Source: Acidobacteriota bacterium
GTDB lineage: Bacteria; Acidobacteriota; Vicinamibacteria; Vicinamibacterales; UBA8438
Assembly (NCBI GenBank): GCA_005778315.1
Contig: SXOW01000101.1
Span: 1 to 8,503, forward strand
Direction of reading: 5' to 3'
DNA: 8,503 nucleotides
In this document: positions 5,945 to 8,503 of the stretch, piece by piece
How the letters are laid out: every line of letters begins with the position of its first letter
Numbering within the stretch: position 1 is the first letter of the stretch
Made by a program: the position numbers and the translations under genes
Notes under the pieces: generated by a model
What the model saw: only the letters and a program-made list of their open reading frames with translations
Told to the model about the DNA's origin: nothing
Database searches by the model: none

Positions 5945-6964
5945 ATGGACAGGTTGCGGTTGACCGGCGTGCTCCTGGCCCTTCCGTGCGTGCTGCTGGC
6001 TGCATCCACCCTGACGCATGCCCAGCGCCGCGCTGCCCCTGTCAAGTTGGGCACGATCGTGCCGAAGGGGTCGCTCTGGGACGAGACCCTGAGCTCGATG
6101 GGCCAGCAGTGGGGTCGCCTGTCTGGCGGCACGGTCCGGGTCGTCGTGTATCCGGGCGGAGCGCTGGGCGACGAGGTCGAGATGGTGCGCAAAGTCCTGC
6201 TGGGTCAGCTGGATGGCGTGGCCCTGTCGTCGGTGGGTTTGTCACGGATCGACAGCGGCGTGGCCTGCCTGCAGGTACCGTTGCTGCTGGACTCGTATGC
6301 CGAGCTGGACTACGTCCGCGACCGGCTCGCCCCCCCGCTCGAACAGCGCATCGAGGCTCAGGGTTTCAAGGTGCTCAACTGGGCCGACGGGGGGTGGGTG
6401 CGGGTTTTCAGCAAGGATGCGCTGCGCACGCCGGACGACTTGAGGCGGGTGAAGCTGTTCACCTCGTCAGGCGACCCGGAAATGGAGAGCCTGTACAAGC
6501 GCCTGCGGTTCCAGGTCGTGCCATTGTCGATGGTGGATCTGGTGACCTCGCTCCAGACCGGGATGATCGACGCCGTCCCGAGTGTGCCGCTCTTCGCGCA
6601 GCTGCAGGGGCTACACAAGCTGGTCCCGCACATGCTCGACCTGAAACTGACCCCACTCGTGGGCGGTACGGTCATCAGCGCGAAGGTCTGGGATCGGCTC
6701 CCACCCGAACATCTAGAGGGGATGCTCGACGCGGCGCGGGAGGCGGGGATGCAACTGCGGGAACCGATCCGGCAATTGGGCGAGGACATGATCGCCGAGA
6801 TGGCCATGCGCGGACTGACCGTCAACACGGCGGACGCGGCGACACTGGCGGCGTGGCGCCAGGAAGTTGAAGCGATCTATCCGAACCTGCGCGGTGAGTA
6901 TTGTCCCGCCGACATTTTCGACGAAGTCGTGCGACTCCGCGACGAGTACCGCGCACGGCGGTAG
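5945..6964 (+). CDS. dctP: TRAP transporter substrate-binding protein, DctP family
   Basis: The product has 339 residues, the usual DctP length. It begins with a signal peptide (MDRLRLTGVLLALPCVLLAAS, likely cut after THAQ near residue 27). Family landmarks in order are VKLGTIVPKGSLWDE (33-47), a GG-rich strand VRVVVYPGGALGDEVEMV (65-81), VPLLLDSYAELDYV (111-124), GFKVLNWADGGWVRVFS (140-156), TPDDLRRVKLF (162-172), and SLQTGMIDAVPSVP (202-215). It captures the ligand outside the inner membrane and delivers it to the DctQM permease. In carboxylate-binding members an Arg follows the K-I/L pair in the segment equivalent to VKLF; here it is Phe172. A start at TTG 5933, overlapping the tatT stop and 8 bases after GGAG, is possible and would add four residues. 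ATG 5945 is preferred because it begins the signal peptide directly. Translation is probably coupled to tatT. Confidence 0.93.
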   Translation: MDRLRLTGVLLALPCVLLAASTLTHAQRRAAPVKLGTIVPKGSLWDETLSSMGQQWGRLSGGTVRVVVYPGGALGDEVEMVRKVLLGQLDGVALSSVGLSRIDSGVACLQVPLLLDSYAELDYVRDRLAPPLEQRIEAQGFKVLNWADGGWVRVFSKDALRTPDDLRRVKLFTSSGDPEMESLYKRLRFQVVPLSMVDLVTSLQTGMIDAVPSVPLFAQLQGLHKLVPHMLDLKLTPLVGGTVISAKVWDRLPPEHLEGMLDAAREAGMQLREPIRQLGEDMIAEMAMRGLTVNTADAATLAAWRQEVEAIYPNLRGEYCPADIFDEVVRLRDEYRARR

Positions 6965-6970
6965 AGCCTG

Positions 6971-8503
6971 ATGGAGCCGTCCACGCGACCGGCGCTCCAC
7001 GTCAAGTTGGAAAACGGCGCCGCAATAGCCGTCTTGGCGGTGATGGTGGCGCTTCCGCTGGTCGAGATCGTGGGGCGGGTCGTCGTCGGGCGTGGCATTT
7101 CCGGTTCCATCGTCGTCGTACAGAACCTCACGCTCTGGATCACCCTGCTCGGTGCCGCCCTGGCGGCCCGCTCCGAGCGGCTGCTCGCCCTCTCCACCCG
7201 GCGATTCCTGCCGATCCGAATCCAGGACTCGGTCAAAGTCCTCACCTCCGCCGTGGCCGCGGCGGTTGGCGTCACCCTCGTCTACGCCAGTCTCGACTTC
7301 GTCCGGAGCATGCGTGACTTTGGCGAAACCGTCGCCTGGGGTATTCCGCTGTGGGTGGCGCTCGGGATTCTGCCACCCGGCTTTGCCGCCGTCACCGGAC
7401 GTTTGATCTGGCATGCCGCCTCTGGTTGGCGGGGACGCCTGATCGCGTCGCTCGGGCTGCTGATTCCCCTGCTGTTCACCTCGGCGCCCTGGTTCGAGAA
7501 CATCGGGGCGTTGCCAGCGGTGCTGGTGATCGTCGTGGCCACCGCCTTCGGGATGCCCGTCTTCGCCGCCATTGCCGGCGCGGCGCTCGTGCTGTTCTGG
7601 AACGATTTCACGCCGGTCAACGCCGTCCCCAGCGAAACCTACCGACTGACCGCCTCGCCGATGCTGCCGGCCATTCCGCTGTTCGCGCTGGCCGGCTATG
7701 TGCTGGCGGGGGGCAGCGCGAGCCATCGGCTGACCCGGCTGTTCACGGCGTGCGTAGGCTGGATGCCCGGTGGGCTGGCGATCGTGGTGACCCTGGTGCT
7801 TGCCTTCTTCACCCCGCTGACCGGTGCGTCTGGCATCACGATTCTCTCGATGGGCGGATTGTTGCTGCCGGTGCTCCTCGGGGCCGGATATCCCCAACGC
7901 ACCTCTCTTGGTCTGGTCACGGTCTCCGGGTCGATCGGGTTGCTCTGGTTTCCCAGTCTGCCGGTGTTTCTGTATGGCTTCTACGCTGGTGTTGAGTACG
8001 CCCAGCTGTTTGTGGCGGGTCTCGTTCCGGGCCTCCTGCTGGTGTTGGTCGTGGCGGGCTGGGGCGCCTACCAAGGCTGGCGCCGCGGCGTGGCGAGGAG
8101 TCCGTTTGTGGCCCGCGACGCGGGCACCGCGATGTGGGAGGCCAAGTGGGAACTGCTGCTGCCGGTGGTGGTGCTGGGTGGCATCGCTGGCGGCTACACC
8201 ACCCTGGTCGAAGCGGCGGCGATCACGGTCCTGTACGCGCTGCTCGTTGAATGCGTCATTCATCGCGGCCTGTCGGTCCGCGGCGACCTCCCGAGGATCT
8301 TCATCGAGTGCGCCACGCTGGTTGGCGGATTCATGATCATTCTGAGTGTTGCGCTGGGATTCACGAACTATTTGATTCTGGCTCAGGTTCCGATGCAGGC
8401 CCTGGAGTGGGTGCAGGCACATATCGACTCGCCGCTCGTGTTCCTGCTCGCGCTCAACGTGCTGCTGATCGCGGTGGGCGCCCTGATGGACATCTCTTCC
8501 GCC
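6971..8503 (+). CDS. TRAP transporter fused permease DctQM, 3'-truncated by window end
   Basis: The frame is open from ATG 6971 to the last base, giving 511 residues without a stop. Residues 1 to about 150 form a DctQ-like small membrane subunit: a helix near 15-35 ending in VEIVGRVVVG, the WITLLGAALAARSERLLALS block (56-75), and two further helices. From about 155 it is a DctM-like large subunit with ATAFGMPVFAAIAG (190-203), MLPAIPLFALAGYVLAGG (231-248), GWMPGGLAIVVT (263-274), PLTGASGITILSMGGLLLPV (282-301), GLLWFPSLPVFLYG (323-336), GGYTTLVEAAAITVLYAL (407-424) and VGALMDISSA at the edge. The last is the start of the conserved VG-x-x-x-D motif, so perhaps 100-150 residues are missing. DctM drives Na+- or H+-coupled uptake. 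It starts 6 bases after dctP and completes a tatT-dctP-dctQM operon. The fusion of Q and M is known in many bacteria. Confidence 0.95.
   Translation, partial: MEPSTRPALHVKLENGAAIAVLAVMVALPLVEIVGRVVVGRGISGSIVVVQNLTLWITLLGAALAARSERLLALSTRRFLPIRIQDSVKVLTSAVAAAVGVTLVYASLDFVRSMRDFGETVAWGIPLWVALGILPPGFAAVTGRLIWHAASGWRGRLIASLGLLIPLLFTSAPWFENIGALPAVLVIVVATAFGMPVFAAIAGAALVLFWNDFTPVNAVPSETYRLTASPMLPAIPLFALAGYVLAGGSASHRLTRLFTACVGWMPGGLAIVVTLVLAFFTPLTGASGITILSMGGLLLPVLLGAGYPQRTSLGLVTVSGSIGLLWFPSLPVFLYGFYAGVEYAQLFVAGLVPGLLLVLVVAGWGAYQGWRRGVARSPFVARDAGTAMWEAKWELLLPVVVLGGIAGGYTTLVEAAAITVLYALLVECVIHRGLSVRGDLPRIFIECATLVGGFMIILSVALGFTNYLILAQVPMQALEWVQAHIDSPLVFLLALNVLLIAVGALMDISSA

Noticed and set aside
5986..6870. 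294-codon plus-strand open frame inside dctP
   Set aside because: It is a +1 shadow of dctP, rich in Gly, Arg and Ala, with no domain signal. The dctP frame carries all the family motifs.
6713..8422. 569-codon minus-strand open frame over the DctQM gene
   Set aside because: The product is low-complexity (Gln, Arg, Gly, His) and is the mirror of a hydrophobic membrane protein frame with clear DctM motifs.

Overview
The window is GC-rich bacterial DNA with dense gene packing and no phage, insertion-sequence, rRNA or CRISPR signal. Gene content (a CheB/CheR-type hybrid receptor methyltransferase, a tandem universal stress protein, a TatT-type TRAP transporter with a fused DctQM permease) would suit a high-GC soil or sediment lineage such as Acidobacteriota or Gemmatimonadota. 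That placement is inference from gene content and base composition only.

Layout. (1) 1-1043, minus strand: C-terminal part of a CheR-PAS-coiled-coil hybrid protein. It runs off the left edge, is broken by an in-frame TAG at 786-788, and lacks its 5' part. (2) 1041-1433, plus strand: C-terminal two thirds of an RNA 2',3'-cyclic phosphodiesterase (ThpR/LigT family), also lacking its 5' part. The two remnants meet head to head at about 1035-1050, which looks like a deletion that removed both gene starts (or an assembly join). (3) 1527-3899, plus strand: three intact genes, archease, RtcB RNA ligase and a Nudix hydrolase, spaced 15-30 bases apart. With the thpR remnant they form an RNA-repair cassette. 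(4) 3923-4603, minus strand: a shrunken two-domain universal stress protein that seems to have lost three blocks of sequence, preceded by a small gene whose reading frame is broken once near 4519. (5) 4604-4922: a gene-free, divergently flanked region with several inverted repeats, two of which share an arm and so are mutually exclusive. (6) 4923-8503, plus strand: a TRAP transporter operon, TatT lipoprotein, DctP-type binding protein, and a fused DctQM permease that runs off the right edge.

How it works together. RtcB joins RNA 2',3'-cyclic phosphate (or 3'-phosphate) ends to 5'-OH ends using GTP. Archease speeds RtcB guanylation and turnover. ThpR acts on the same 2',3'-cyclic phosphate ends, but here it has lost its first catalytic HxT motif. 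The Nudix protein may clean up a nucleotide or act on RNA 5' ends; that is a guess from position. The TRAP operon would take up a small organic ligand. Its binding protein lacks the usual carboxylate-binding arginine and is paired with a TatT helper lipoprotein, as in the Treponema Tp0956/Tp0957 system, so the ligand may not be a simple carboxylate.

The most notable point is the contrast between the intact core genes and the cluster of broken genes on either side of the rtcB block (nonsense codon, paired 5' truncations, internal deletions, frameshift). This is either real local gene decay or assembly/consensus error, and read mapping would tell which.
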